Shown piece by piece: positions 54,151-64,000 of a stretch of 64,000 nt of DNA. This DNA comes from Melieria omissa (lineage: Eukaryota; Arthropoda; Insecta; Diptera; Ulidiidae): assembly GCA_963971225.1 (NCBI GenBank), contig OZ020270.1, forward strand, positions 69,322,932-69,386,931. Reading direction: 5' to 3'. The position numbers and the translations under genes were made by a program. The notes beneath the pieces are model-generated. The model saw only the letters and a list, made by a program, of their open reading frames with translations. It was not told the origin of the DNA and searched no databases. Each line of letters begins with the position of its first letter. Within the stretch, counting starts at the first letter, position 1.

Positions 54151-54923
54151 TCTCCCGGGTTAGCTCCCATTGCCTGGCTGTCTCGCTATCCAGGCGCTCG
54201 TGTAGCATGTGCACCATGAAGAAGTCCCAGTGCTCCACCGGTAGCCTGCAGCTGCCGTCGCACCTCATGCGTTACACTTGACATGCGCCGCAAATTGTTG
54301 GCCTTCGGCTGACCCCTCAACTCTGGGAACCTTATAAAATTGCGCAAATGCTCGCGCCCGATCAGGTAGCTCTGATCGTGCATTTGGTTCAGACGCTCCC
54401 ATGCCTGCATGTAGTTCTCCGCAGAAAATTGCCATTGCCCAAACGTGAGCTTAGCATGCCCCACCAGTGAACTCGCTAAATACAAGAATTTGTACGCCGG
54501 GTCCACGCCCGCATTTTCATGCACCGCAGCCTTGAACCGGTCGCGAAACCCTGGCCATTTGGTTAGTGCCCCATCGAACTCGCCCCACGTGTTCTTTATG
54601 TCGTTCTGCTGCACCGGCATCTGCACCTGCACCCTGATCTCTGGCTCATTTTGTACTTGCACCTGTCTTGGCTCCAATTGATTGATTTTGGCGTTGAACA
54701 AAGCGTGCGCCTCAAAATACTCCAGCTTGGCCATCTGCTCCCTGGGCGTCGCGCCGACCACCTGCTCGTAGGCGTCATTATACTTTGCCCAGACTTCTTC
54801 GAGGTTGGTACGGCGTATCCTTGCTAGCTCCAGCGTGACATCCTGAAACGCTGGCCCCTTCACAAAACACAGTGTGCACCAGATTGTCGCCGCCAACACC
54901 TCCAATTTACTGCGTGCTGCCAT
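54071..54923 (-). pseudogene. Older BEL Gag N-terminal region
   Basis: The most plausible start is MAARSKLEVLA at 54923. The frame contains RTNLEEVWAKYNDAYEQV, a Q-rich linker, and the Pao Gag core TKWPGFRDRFKAAVHEN, YKFLYLASSLVGHAKLTFG and RLNQMHDQSYLIGREHL. A frameshift near 54260 moves the rest (EHWDFFMVHMLHERLDSE, DQMLSFIDRQAIAL) into another frame that reaches the knuckle region. Together with the protease it supplies exactly the domains that the BEL at 8.8-13.4 kb lacks, though the two are different BEL lineages. Confidence 0.87.
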
Positions 54924-55337
54924 TTCACTGCAATGAAATAGAACACAAGCACCAAGGATTGGAGCAAAGTCCAAAATTATTAACTGTTCTTGCCCCTGCA
55001 ACGTCATTTCTTGCACGCAACGCACACTGTCATAACAACAGGCTTCACCCTGTCGCTAAGTACAGTTTTCTGTTCCGAGTTCATTCCTAGCACTCTGACT
55101 AGCCCACTGCTTGCAAGCGTTCTTGCTCTCTCTTTTCTAGCTCTCTTTTCATTTTCTTATTCTTGCTGCTCTAGCTCTCTTTTCATTTTCTTATTCTTGC
55201 AGCTCTAGCTCAGATATGCATATCAATCTAGCACACTTCGTTTCCAAGAATAACGGCACCATCGCACCACCAGTTCAGCAATAACGGGACCGCAGTTGCG
55301 CGCGTCCCTTGCGCACAAAATCGCACCACCAGCTCAG
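54924..55337 (-). other. Leader and possible 5' LTR of the older BEL
   Basis: Upstream of the Gag start. Contains a duplicated 38-40 bp block (AGCTCTCTTTTCATTTTCTT at about 55140 and 55180) and two CACCACCAG(T/C)TCA blocks. By position it should include the 5' leader and LTR. No matching 3' LTR was found near 14 kb, so the LTR is not asserted. Confidence 0.35.
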
Positions 55338-55469
55338 TAGGCTTGCCACCTGTCCTCCATTGTGGAGGACAGTCCTCCAAATTACTCAAATGTCCTCCGT
55401 CCTCCAAAGAGGGTAAAATGTCCTCCATTTACACGAAATATGTAGATTTGACTCTTAACAATACTTACA

Positions 55470-56047
55470 TTACTTAACATACTTACCACAATGTTAAGCA
55501 CAATTTGTCATATAACTCTTTGGACTGCAATTTGAAGTTGTTAGAAAGACAGTTCATGACTCAGTTATCACAAAAAAGGTTTCTTGTGGACGCACAAAAG
55601 CTACGATGATTGTTGAAAACGTTCTCGGTCCTTTTATTTTAAATAACTTGATCTCAAACTTAATTAATGATGACGTCTATTTTACAATTCAAACAGATGC
55701 TTCTAGTCATAAAAATAGAAAGTTTTTCCTTATTTGTATACAGTATTTCGACGGATCTACTGGAATTCAAAATAAAAGAATAGATTTTATTGAAATTTCT
55801 AACGAAACGTCTGTTGGAATGGCCAACATCGTTAAAGACGTTTTGTCAAATTTAAGTTTAAATATAAAAAAGTGCAGATAATACAAACTCAAACTTTGGA
55901 AAACACAATTCTTGGTTTTCAAACCTGCAAAAGTCCAATGAAAACATTTTGAAAAGCAACTGTCACGCACACATTGTTAATAACGCTTTGAACAAATCGT
56001 TAAGCAATTTAGACTTAGATGTCGAGAACGTGATTTTAAAAATATAT
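55470..56047 (+). pseudogene. hAT-C transposase, 5' part
   Basis: Plus-strand blocks in three frames: VKHNLSYNSLDCNLKL (about 55494-55545), VSCGRTKATMIVENVLGPF to SLNIKKC (about 55577-55879, with FTIQTDASSHKNRKFF), then ADNTNSNFG and NCHAHIVNNALNKSL up to the gypsy-2 junction. The order and motifs match a ZBED/hAT-like family of insect transposases, including the first catalytic Asp region (TDASSHK) and C..H near NCHAHIVNNA. Frameshifts near 55555 and 55877 show decay. Confidence 0.78.
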
Positions 56048-56507
56048 TGTAACGATAAGACAGTCTGTCGCTGTGCAAAGCAACCCCGCCGCTACGTGCC
56101 GTGCTATAATCCAATCTGGCAACGACGGCCGCGATAGTAACTTTTAGTCCAGTCTGGCAACGACGGCCGTGATAATAACTTTAAGCTAACCTGGCAACGA
56201 CGGTTGCGATCATCATGGAAACCTTTAGTCCACTCTGGAATGCGCGAGAACGATCTGCGCGATGGCCGGACAGGTATAAAAGGCAGCCGGGTGCGACGCA
56301 GCGAGTCAGTCTGGTTTTGACAAGTGAAGTTGCCACACGGAGTAATTAAGCAAATACTTAAGTGTACGAACAGTTAAGTGTAAACTGTGAATAATAAAGT
56401 GACTGTTGGTTTTTAATTGGCTGCGTTCGAATAAACAAAGTGGTTCCATTTTCAAATTGCACAATCCAGTGATACGTACTAGCCCCCTAGAGTTAGTATT
56501 CGTAACA
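56048..56507 (+). repeat. gypsy-2 5' LTR
   Basis: 460 bp, TGTAACG to CGTAACA. Promoter box GTATAAAAGG at 56274-56283; three CTGGCAACGACGG-type repeat units in the U3 part; AATAAAG near 56393 as a possible poly(A) signal. Diverged from the gypsy-1 LTR but clearly homologous. Confidence 0.93.
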
Positions 56508-56588
56508 TTTGGTGTCAGAAGTGGGATTGTGGAAAATTGAAAATTAAAAAAAAAAAAACTAAATAAATAAAATTATAAGAGCACGGAC

Positions 56589-57981
56589 ATGGTTAAACTC
56601 GAGCTGCTGAAGGTGGACCAGCTGAAGAAGGAGCTGGCTGCCTGGAATTTGCCGACTGCTAGCGGAAAGGAGGAGTTGCAGCTGCGCTTGCGAGAGGCGT
56701 GTGAATCACGAGGCATCGATTGGACTATGCACGAGTTCGGAGCGCAAGAACAAGAGGCGTCGGCCAAAGTGGAGGAATCGCCTGCGGGTGCTGCGTCGAT
56801 GCAAAGTACGGCTGCAGCGGCTGCGCCACCACAAGCAATGGACATGAGCCAGCTTATGGTTGCAATGAGAGGCATGTTCGAGACTTCAAATCGTGAAAAT
56901 CGCGAAATGTCGGCGCAGATAGCGGCGCAAATGGAGGCGAAGCTGGAAACTACGAATCTCGAAATTTCGGCAAAAGTCGAGAAAAATTCTGCGCGCATAG
57001 AGCAGAAGGTAGAGGAAATTTCCAATAGGCTGAACGGGAAAGTTGAGCATCTTGAGACGCGCATGGACAATTGGGACAAACGAGTTGACAACCTGGATGA
57101 GTCCTTGAACAAATGAGTTGACAGTCTGGAAGATTCGATGCACAGAAAGATAGACGAACGACTTCGAGAGGTACAGCCACGAGAATGTTTGCCACCGGTT
57201 CAGGACGGTTTTGCTGCCAGAACAGAAGTGCCTACTTATGATGGTGCTGCGCCGTTCGATACATTTAAATTGCAATTCGACTTGGCTGCTTTGGAAAATC
57301 AGTGGACAGATATCAGGAAAGGTCGGAGGTTGGCACTGGCGCTGAAAGGTCCTGCGGCCGAGGTGATGGAATCAGTTCCAGAATGTTTAAGAAGTGATTA
57401 CGGTACAATCATGAGAGCGTTGGCAGCGAAGTATAGCGACGAGCACAACCATGCGCTATATTACTGTGAGCTGATGAACCGCAAGCAAAGAGCCAACGAG
57501 GCGCTGCAGACATACGCAGCAGACATTGAGCGGCTCGTACAGTTGTGCTACCCGAAATTCGGCGCTGATGATCTCGAGAGGATGAAGATTGAGGCGTTGG
57601 TTGAAAGTCTTCATGATCCGGAGACACGTCGCAGTGCGTTGATGATGGGCAAGCCGACATTTAGGGAGACGGTGACCAGCGCAATGACATAAGAGGCGAC
57701 ATGGATTGGGGGCACTCGGTATGCACCTGCAAGGATACGCCAGATTCAGGCGGTCAACGACATTCCGATCCAGGCCATAAGCTCTGAGATACCGGACAGG
57801 CCACGGGTGGTCTCCTCTAAAGTTGTTTGCTGGGTATGTGGCAAGCAGGGCCACATATCACGAGACTGCCGCCAACGGAAGAGGCGTTCCAGTTCCCGAT
57901 CGCAATCGCCTGAAGCGAGGAATACTGACAATCGAGGCCCAGCCAACAAGCGCAGGGCTGAGGATGGCGAGTCGTTAAACT
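56589..57981 (+). pseudogene. gag: gypsy-2 gag, two nonsense codons
   Basis: Homologous to gypsy-1 Gag through the SAP-like start, coiled coil, capsid-like region and CCHC knuckle (CWVCGKQGHISRDC near 57830-57872). TGA at 57114-57116 replaces the CGA of gypsy-1 and TAA at 57690-57692 replaces a Tyr codon. The rest of the frame is intact to the final TAA, so decay is recent. Confidence 0.93.
57974..57980 (+). promoter_or_regulatory. Putative -1 frameshift heptamer, gypsy-2
   Basis: GTTAAAC directly before the gag TAA, matching gypsy-1 (21445-21451) in sequence and position. Confidence 0.6.
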
Positions 57982-60900
57982 AAAACGGGTCAGCCCAAAG
58001 GGGCGTGAGCTGATCCCCACAATCTGCCGCCCCACCGTCCTTGTCTCACAGCTGAAACGATAGCCCAGCAGCTTGACAATTGAAGGAAGGCTAGACGGAA
58101 AGTTGTTCGTGTTGACACTGGATACTGGAGCATCATATTCGATCATAAAAAGGAAGCTGCTGAAAAACTGGAAACCGCTGCATGGCATACAGCTGCGGAC
58201 TGCGACTGGCGAGCGCGCGCCGGTAAGAGAGAAAGTTACAAAAACGATTGCTATCGGCACCAGCAGCCTGGAACATGAGTTCATCGTCGCGGATATAATG
58301 GACGACGTGATTATCGGCGTGGATTTTGGACCTGGACCTGAAGGAAAATGTGCTGAGATATGCCAACCTTGCTATGAGCGAAGCGTGGCGGTAAGGAGGG
58401 TTGTATCGTGTCAACGCAGGAGGATACCGGCGAATTCTGAGGCGATTGTGTGGGCAAAGGTAGGCGAGGACGATGGGACGAATCGGCTGTGGGTTGTAGA
58501 AGCACCGAAACAAGGACACGACAACATCATCATCGGACGTACATTAGTGGAACCTAAGAATGGCAGAATACCAGTCAGAATACTGAACCCCCTGAATGCA
58601 CCCAGATATGTTGGGAAAGATGAGGTAATTGGCGAGTGTAAGGAAGCTGTAGCAGTGGTCAGACAAGGACAAGGAGGAAACGGCTTTCAGTGTTGGCGAT
58701 GGTTTGTGGCAGTTCACCGTCATGCCGTTTGGACTCTGCAACGCACCAGCAACATTCGAGCGGCTAATGGAACGCGTGGTAAAAGGGCTTCATTGGCGAA
58801 CGTGTCTGGTGTACCTGGACGACATAATCGTGATGGGTAAAAGCTTCGACGACCACCTGGGGAGCTAAGGGAGGTATTCGAGCGGATACGAGAAGCCGGG
58901 CTTAAACTCAACCCAAAAAAGTGCTCGCTGTTCCAAAAGGAGGTCAAGTATCTGGGTCATACGGTTTCCGCCCGCGGAGTACATACGGATGAAGGCAAAA
59001 TCACGGCGGTGAAGGAGTGGCCCCGGCCACGTAATCGACACGAACTCCGCAGTTTCCTGGGCCTGTGCACATACTACCGACAATTTGTTCCGGGATTCGC
59101 AAACATAGCCAGCAGCTTGCACAAAATGACGAAAAAGAGCCAAGCTTTCGAGTGGAGCGAGGAGCAGGAACAGGCTTTTGCTCGTCTGAAAGAAAAACTG
59201 TGCAGTGCTCCAATTCTGGCCTTCCCCGTGCCTGGGGAGATGTTTGTGCTGGATACGGATGCAAGCGGGAATAGTATTGGCGGTGTGCTATCACAGATAA
59301 TAGACGGCCAGGAACAAGTGATAGCGTACTACAGTAGGGTTCTATCGAAACCGGATCGCAACTACTGTGTGACACGGAGAGAACTGCTGGCGGTATTGGA
59401 CTGCGTAAAACACTTCCACAAATATCTGTATGGGCAAAGGTTTCGCCTGCGCACAGATCATGCGGCATTGAGATGGCTCCTGAACTTTAAGGACCCTGAA
59501 GGGCAATTTGCGCGGTGGATCGAGCGACTGCAGAGCTACGACTACACGATAGAGCATCGCAAGGGCAGTAGCCATGGAAATGCCGATGCCTTGTCACGCC
59601 GTCCGTGCCAAGTCGAATGCAGGCAGCGCTCGCGAGCCGAGAGCAAAGAACAGATAGTGGACGTCCGGTTGGTAAACGTTATGCCAGAGGAAGAGTGGTC
59701 TGCGGAGAGGCTACAAAAGGACCAGCGTGAGGATGCGGATCTTGCAAAAATCGTCGAAGGCAAGGAGCAGGGCGCACGTCCGGACTGGCAGGAGATGGCC
59801 GGTGAAAGCCCGATCGCAAGGGCTTACTGGGCACAGTGGAAAAGTCTGCGGCTGAAAGAAGGAAGCCTGTACCGCGAATGGAAGAGCGCGGATGGTCGGA
59901 CCAGCAACTCCCTAATGGTAGTGCCGAAATGCAGAATCAACGAGGTCATCGAGGCATACCATAACGACTCCAGTGGAGGGCACCTGGGCATCACCAAAAC
60001 CGTCGCCAAAATAAAAAGACGATTCTACTGGGTAGGATGTCAGGAGTCTGTAGCCGAGTGGATTAAGAGCTGCGACCGATGTTCAGCCGCGAAAGGGCCG
60101 ACAAGAAGATCTCGAGGCCGCATGCAGCAGTACAACGTGGGAGCGCCCTTCGAGCGGATTGCTATGGACGTCGCCGGCCCATTCCCAACAGCACTCAAGG
60201 CAACAAATATGTGCTGGTGGTAATGGATTATTTCAGCAAATGGCCCGAAGTGTGCCTTATTCCTAACCAGGAGGCCACTACGATCTCGGAAAAGCTGGTA
60301 AGCAACTGAGTAGCCAGGTTCGGAGTTCCGTTGGAGTTGTACTCAGATCAAGGCCGGAATTTCGAGTCTGCGGTATTCAAGGAAGTGTGTGAGCTGCTGG
60401 GGATAAAGAAAACTCGTACCACGCCTTTGCACCCACAGTCCGGCGGCATGGTGGAACGCTTTAACCGGACACTGGAGGAATACCTGCGAAAAGTGGTAGG
60501 CAGGACTCAAAAGGATTGGGACACGCATATCCCCCTGTTCCTGATGGCGTATAGGTCAGCCCCGCACGACACGACATCACTCACTCCAGCCCGAGCAGTG
60601 TTCGGCACAGAGTTGCGGTTACCCGCTGACTTGAAGTTCGGCGTAGTCAGCACGACGGGAGGCGCTAAGACGGACTACGCGGTCAATAAGCGGGCGGAAC
60701 TGGAGGAAATTCACCAGTTTAACATATAAGGGGTCGCACCAAACTGGTCAGCGATAAGGCGAAAGCCAGGTACGATCTACGGGCCAACTCAGCAGGGTTC
60801 CAAGAAGGCGATTTGGTAATGCTCTACAACCCGCAGCGGGGGAAAGGTTTGTCTCCGAAACTTCAAGCGTCATGGGAAGGACCGTACGAAGTCGTGACTA

Positions 60901-61031
60901 GGATTAACGACGTGGTATACAGGATTCAACGTTGCAGCAATAGAGGCGCTAAGCTGAAGGTAGTCCATTTGGAGCGCCTGGCGCCTCATCACAGCGGAGC
61001 CTCGGCACTTGTTCGGGACGAACAAGTCTAA
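57981..61031 (+). pseudogene. pol: gypsy-2 pol, deleted and frameshifted
   Basis: The protease (LDTGASYS) is readable from 58073. Lesions relative to gypsy-1: a small deletion near 58326; a deletion of about 0.5 kb near 58660 that removes the RT fingers and shifts the frame; an indel near 58861; an indel near 60190-60200; TGA at 60307-60309 in integrase (Trp in gypsy-1); and an indel near 60720. The RT box is YLDD (about 58808), the expected form. RNase H and most of integrase lie in an uninterrupted 404-codon piece (59009-60223). Confidence 0.93.
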
Positions 61032-61042
61032 GTGGTGGGCAG

Positions 61043-61501
61043 TGTAACGATAAGACAGTCTGTCGCTGTGCAAAGCAACCCTGCCGCTACGTGCCGTGCT
61101 ATAATCCAATCTGGCAACGACGGCCGCGGTAGTAACTTTTAGTCCAGTCTGGCAACGACGGCCGCGATAATAATTTTAAGCTAACCTGGCAACGACGGTT
61201 GCGATCATCATGGAAACCTTTAGTCCACTCTGGAATGCGCGAGAACGATCCGCGCGATGGCCAGACAGGTATAAAAGGCAGCCGGGTGCGGCGCAGCGAG
61301 TCAGTCTGGTTTTGACAAGTGAAGTTGCCACACGGAGTAATTAAGCAAATACTTAAGTGTACGAACAGTAAAGTGTAAACTGTGAATAATAAAGTGACTG
61401 TTGGTTTTTAATTGGCTGCGTTCGAATAAACAAATGGTTTCATTTTCAAATTGCACAATCCAGTGATACGTACTAGCCCATTAGAGTTAGAATTCGTAAC
61501 A
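61043..61501 (+). repeat. gypsy-2 3' LTR
   Basis: 459 bp, close to the 5' LTR with scattered differences (for example ATTAGAG for CCTAGAG near 61481). Confidence 0.93.
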
Positions 61502-61505
61502 ATAT

Positions 61506-62373
61506 GCTTATTTTTCTGCTGCTGCTACGCGACGAAAACGTTTAATTGAATTTTGTAGTTTTGCAAATGTAGAGTTTAAAGAGATTTTGCGACATGTAAC
61601 TGAAAGGTGGCTATCCCTTTTGCCCGCAATAGATAGAGTTTTGCAAGTTTGGCCAGCTCTCTCAGATTATTTTCTTTCAGAAGAGATATCCAAGCAAATG
61701 CGATTGGCTTTAGGTATTGAAAATAATCAAATATCTCCAAAAATTAAAATTTATTTATGGTTTTTGTCACATGTCTTACAAACATACTCAGATACTATAA
61801 AAAAATTTGTGTCAAACGTTTGTACAGCAATCGAGCTTTTTCAAATTTTGACTGATTTTAGAACACACATTTTCGAACGAAAACAGCAACAATTTTTTGG
61901 ATACGAAGTAAAAGTTCAATTATCAAAAATTGATCATCTTGAAGAAAGTTCTCTAATAAAAAAAGATTTTTTTAAATTTTGTGATGTAACTTTAAACTAT
62001 ATTGAAGAGAGATCCGATTTTTCTGAAAGTAATTGGATTTATAAAATTGGAAAACTTAATATTCATGATTAATTGTTTACCTTTAATGATGTTGTAGAAG
62101 TAGTTGAAGAGCTAAATTTAAAACAAATATTACAGGATCTAGACGTAGATCAATTGTTTGACGAAGTCTGTCTAATAAGTAAATATTTTGACTCCTTAAA
62201 TTTGGACGAGTTTTCCAGCCAAAGTGAAAAATTCGTAAAGATATTTGAAAGGTTCGAATGCAACAATTTATTTAAAATAATGAGCTATTTATTGACTATG
62301 AAATGTAGTAGCGCTTTCGCAGAACGAGTTTTTTCGGTAATGAACAAAAAATGGAGTGAGGTTAGAGAAAGGT
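61506..62373 (+). pseudogene. hAT-C transposase, 3' part
   Basis: Continues the frame left at 56047 once one ATAT copy is removed. It includes AATRRKRLIEFC, LRHVTERWLSLLPAIDRVL and SHVLQTYSDTIKKF, then a TAA at 62070-62072 inside an otherwise continuous frame, and ends with KCSSAFAERVFSVMNKKW, the hAT C-terminal dimerisation signature. The stop and the upstream frameshifts make it non-functional. Confidence 0.8.
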
Positions 62374-62713
62374 AATAATATTCTTCAACCAAAAAGAAAC
62401 GTGCGCTGACTTTTATGATCTCATTAAATCCAATAAAAGTCTGATTAAAACAGCAAAAAGCAATGAAAAATATTTATTTAAGACCAAATAGTCTTTGAAA
62501 AAGACATATATTTATGTAAAAGAATTAATTAGTTTTCGTATATTTTTACGCTTACTTGTGTTGTTTTGTTCATGTTTATAAATGTGTTTGTTTTTTTTGG
62601 AAGATTTTTCTATATACAAAAGTTTAAATATATGTACTCTGAAAAATAAAAATCAGATTGTTTATAGTAATTTAAGTGTCCTCCACAGCCACTTTCAAAA
62701 GGTGGCAAGCCTA
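62374..62713. other. hAT-C 3' non-coding end
   Basis: AT-rich sequence to the inverted terminus. Contains one TGTCCTCC motif at 62677-62684 mirroring the cluster at the left end. Confidence 0.6.
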
Positions 62714-62791
62714 CAGCTCATCAATAACGAGAGAGAAAGAGAACTGCAAAAATCACTATTATCTTGATTTCATCATACACTCAAATTCTTA

Positions 62792-63309
62792 TGGGCCAGT
62801 TACTCATGACACAGAACATAAACTTAACCATAAACATAAACTTAGAAAATTTGAGCGATTACTCAAAACTTTATTTCCGTAAACATAAACTTAAAAATCA
62901 GCTGATCAGCTGAGCGACAATATTGCCACTTCGATTTCTCCATCTCGTGAACAATCAAATTCAAACTTTTTGCGACATTTTTTTACTTGCTATTATTAAA
63001 TGTTTTAGCATCCAACGACTAAAATTATTAATATATTTACGAAACTAATAAAAATTGCAATCTATTTTGTATATTTTACAAATTATTTTAATTTGTTTAC
63101 TTTTCAATTCATTCCGAAGAGATTGGCAACATTTTTTGCGTTTTCCGTAAACATAAACTTAGAAACCAAAACGAAACAGATTTCTAAGTTTACGGTTAAG
63201 TTCTAAGTTTATGTTCTATGTCTCGGGTAACCAGTTGTACAGCTTTCGGGTATGCCAGGTCGTGCTAGCTGACAAGTAAAACTAAGTTATGTCATGAGTA
63301 ACTGGCCCA
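62792..63309. mobile_element. Harbinger-type MITE
   Basis: 518 bp with inverted termini TGGGCCAGTTACTCATGACA and the mirror at 63290-63309, flanked by TTA at 62789-62791 and 63310-63312. The interior repeats AAACATAAACTTAG in both orientations. A 3-bp TTA target and this size fit PIF/Harbinger MITEs. No coding. Confidence 0.88.
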
Positions 63310-63398
63310 TTACTCTGTTACAGTGTTGAATATAATCAGAATCATGTTGGCGAACCTGTCGCTCGGATAAGTGTGAGTCGGCTGATCGAACATGTTTT

Positions 63399-64000
63399 GA
63401 TCACATTTAACCACTCAACTCAGCCAAGCGTTGAATATACTACATGGGCTGAAAAGTCTTTGGCCTGACATAGAGATGGCGCCAAAAATTAAGAATTATT
63501 GTGTTGTACATGGAAAACCATCCTTAACTTAGATTCTGTCAAAGTTTCATGACATTTGGTTGACTCGTTTTCAAGTTATTGCTTTCGAAGTGACGCTACC
63601 TCTGAATTTTTGTAAACAATGGAAAAAAGTGAATTTCGTGTTTTGATAAAACATTGCTATTTGATGGGCAAAAATACAGATGTATTATAACATTTATCAA
63701 GCCATGCTTTTGTTTCCACTGTATTTTTGCCCATCAAATAGCAATGTTTTATCAAAAGACGAAATTCACTTTTTTCCATTGTTTACAAAAATTCAGAGGT
63801 AGCGTCACTTCGAAAGCAATAACTTGAAAACGAGTCAACCAAATGTCATGAAACTTTGACAGAATCTAAGTTAAGGATGGTTTTCCATGTACAACACAAT
63901 AATTCTTAATTTTTGGCGCCATCTCTATGTCAGGCCAAAGACTTTTCAGCCCATGTAGTATATTCAACGCTTGGCTGAGTTGAGTGGTTAAATGTGATCA
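63399..64000. mobile_element. Palindrome of two mariner 5' ends, extending past the window
   Basis: An inverted repeat centred near 63700: 63399-63678 mirrors about 63720-64000 around a loop of about 40 bp. Each arm carries a mariner-like terminus (CATGGGCTGAAAAGTC flanked by TA) and, about 150 bp in, an ATG followed by EKSEFRVLIKHCYLMGKN, the start of a mariner transposase. About 55 bp outside the mariner termini are also mirrored, and the symmetry still holds at the last base, so the true length is unknown. Confidence 0.88.

Larger units (their letters stand above)
56048..61501 (+). mobile_element. Ty3/gypsy element, gypsy-2, defective
   Basis: Same family as gypsy-1, opposite strand. LTRs at 56048-56507 and 61043-61501, with ATAT at 56044-56047 and 61502-61505. 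PBS at 56510-56528, purine-rich tract at about 61030-61042. Internal length is shorter because of a roughly 0.5-kb deletion in RT; there are several stops and frameshifts. Inserted in the hAT-C transposase frame. Confidence 0.95.
55338..62713 (+). mobile_element. hAT-C element, split by gypsy-2
   Basis: Inverted termini TAGGCTTGCCACC and GGTGGCAAGCCTA with 8-bp flanks CAGCTCAG (55330-55337) and CAGCTCAT (62714-62721), seven of eight identical. Several TGTCCTCC motifs sit just inside both ends. Without gypsy-2 the element would be about 1.9 kb. Its transposase is broken and lacks an N-terminal zinc finger, so it is not autonomous. Confidence 0.85.

Noticed and set aside
61032..61042. Search for an env-like ORF after gypsy pol
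   Set aside because: In both gypsy copies the pol stop is followed within about 12 bp by the 3' LTR, so there is no room for env.

Overview
The window looks like heterochromatin-like or intergenic DNA from a dipteran insect genome, plausibly a higher fly of tephritid type. I infer this from the mix of Tc1/mariner, pogo, hAT, PIF/Harbinger and piggyBac DNA transposons with BEL/Pao, Ty3/gypsy and APE-type LINE retroelements, a tRNA-headed SINE and AT-rich filler. I cannot fix the genus. I found no host protein-coding gene, rRNA or genuine tRNA gene. Almost everything recognisable is a mobile element, most of them nested, broken or duplicated.

Layout. 0-3.3 kb: a pogo/Tigger remnant, a Tc1-like transposase fragment, a short minisatellite and an old diverged copy of the hAT-B sequence. 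3.6-7.6 kb: two direct copies of a hAT element (hAT-A) that share one outer 8-bp target duplication; one holds a SINE, the other a 2.2-kb inverted-terminus element. 8.2-8.5 kb: a pogo-type MITE. 8.5-13.8 kb: a BEL/Pao retrotransposon with identical LTRs and a target duplication, but lacking its zinc knuckle and protease. 14.4-15.1 kb: the 3' end of a second, older BEL integrase. 15.9-16.9 kb: a degraded mariner-like element. 17.4-23.4 kb: a Ty3/gypsy element (gypsy-1) with open gag and pol. 23.8-25.7 kb: a PIF/Harbinger element with a SINE in its transposase and an exact 590-bp tandem duplication.

25.8-47.25 kb: three tandem copies of one segment (9.3, 5.9 and 6.2 kb). Each carries BEL integrase and RT pieces split by a hAT element (hAT-B) that itself holds a 0.7-kb foldback. 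Unit 1 also has a LINE with a 902-codon EN-RT ORF; units 2 and 3 keep only about 30 bp of it. Unit 2 is a mosaic of units 1 and 3. 47.25-48.5 kb: a mariner with one frameshift, its end lying exactly on the array breakpoint. 48.5-50.8 kb: a degenerate minisatellite rich in CCACGCCC, holding a TTAA-flanked piggyBac-type MITE. 50.8-54.1 kb: an exact 1,651-bp tandem duplication carrying BEL Gag zinc knuckles and protease, followed by the BEL Gag N-terminus. 55.3-62.7 kb: a hAT element (hAT-C) with a second gypsy copy (gypsy-2, defective) inserted in its transposase frame. 62.8-63.3 kb: a TTA-flanked MITE. 63.4-64.0 kb: a palindrome made from two mariner 5' ends, running off the window.

The older BEL pieces at 54.9-50.8, 47.25-44.7, 41.9 or 26.7, and 15.1-14.4 kb lie on the same strand in the order gag, protease, RT, RNase H, integrase. 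I read them as one element taken apart by later insertions and duplications. I do not see a convincing new cellular system. The most unusual content is structural: the mosaic triplication ending at a mariner terminus, the protease-less BEL with perfect LTRs, the paired hAT-A copies and the terminal palindrome.
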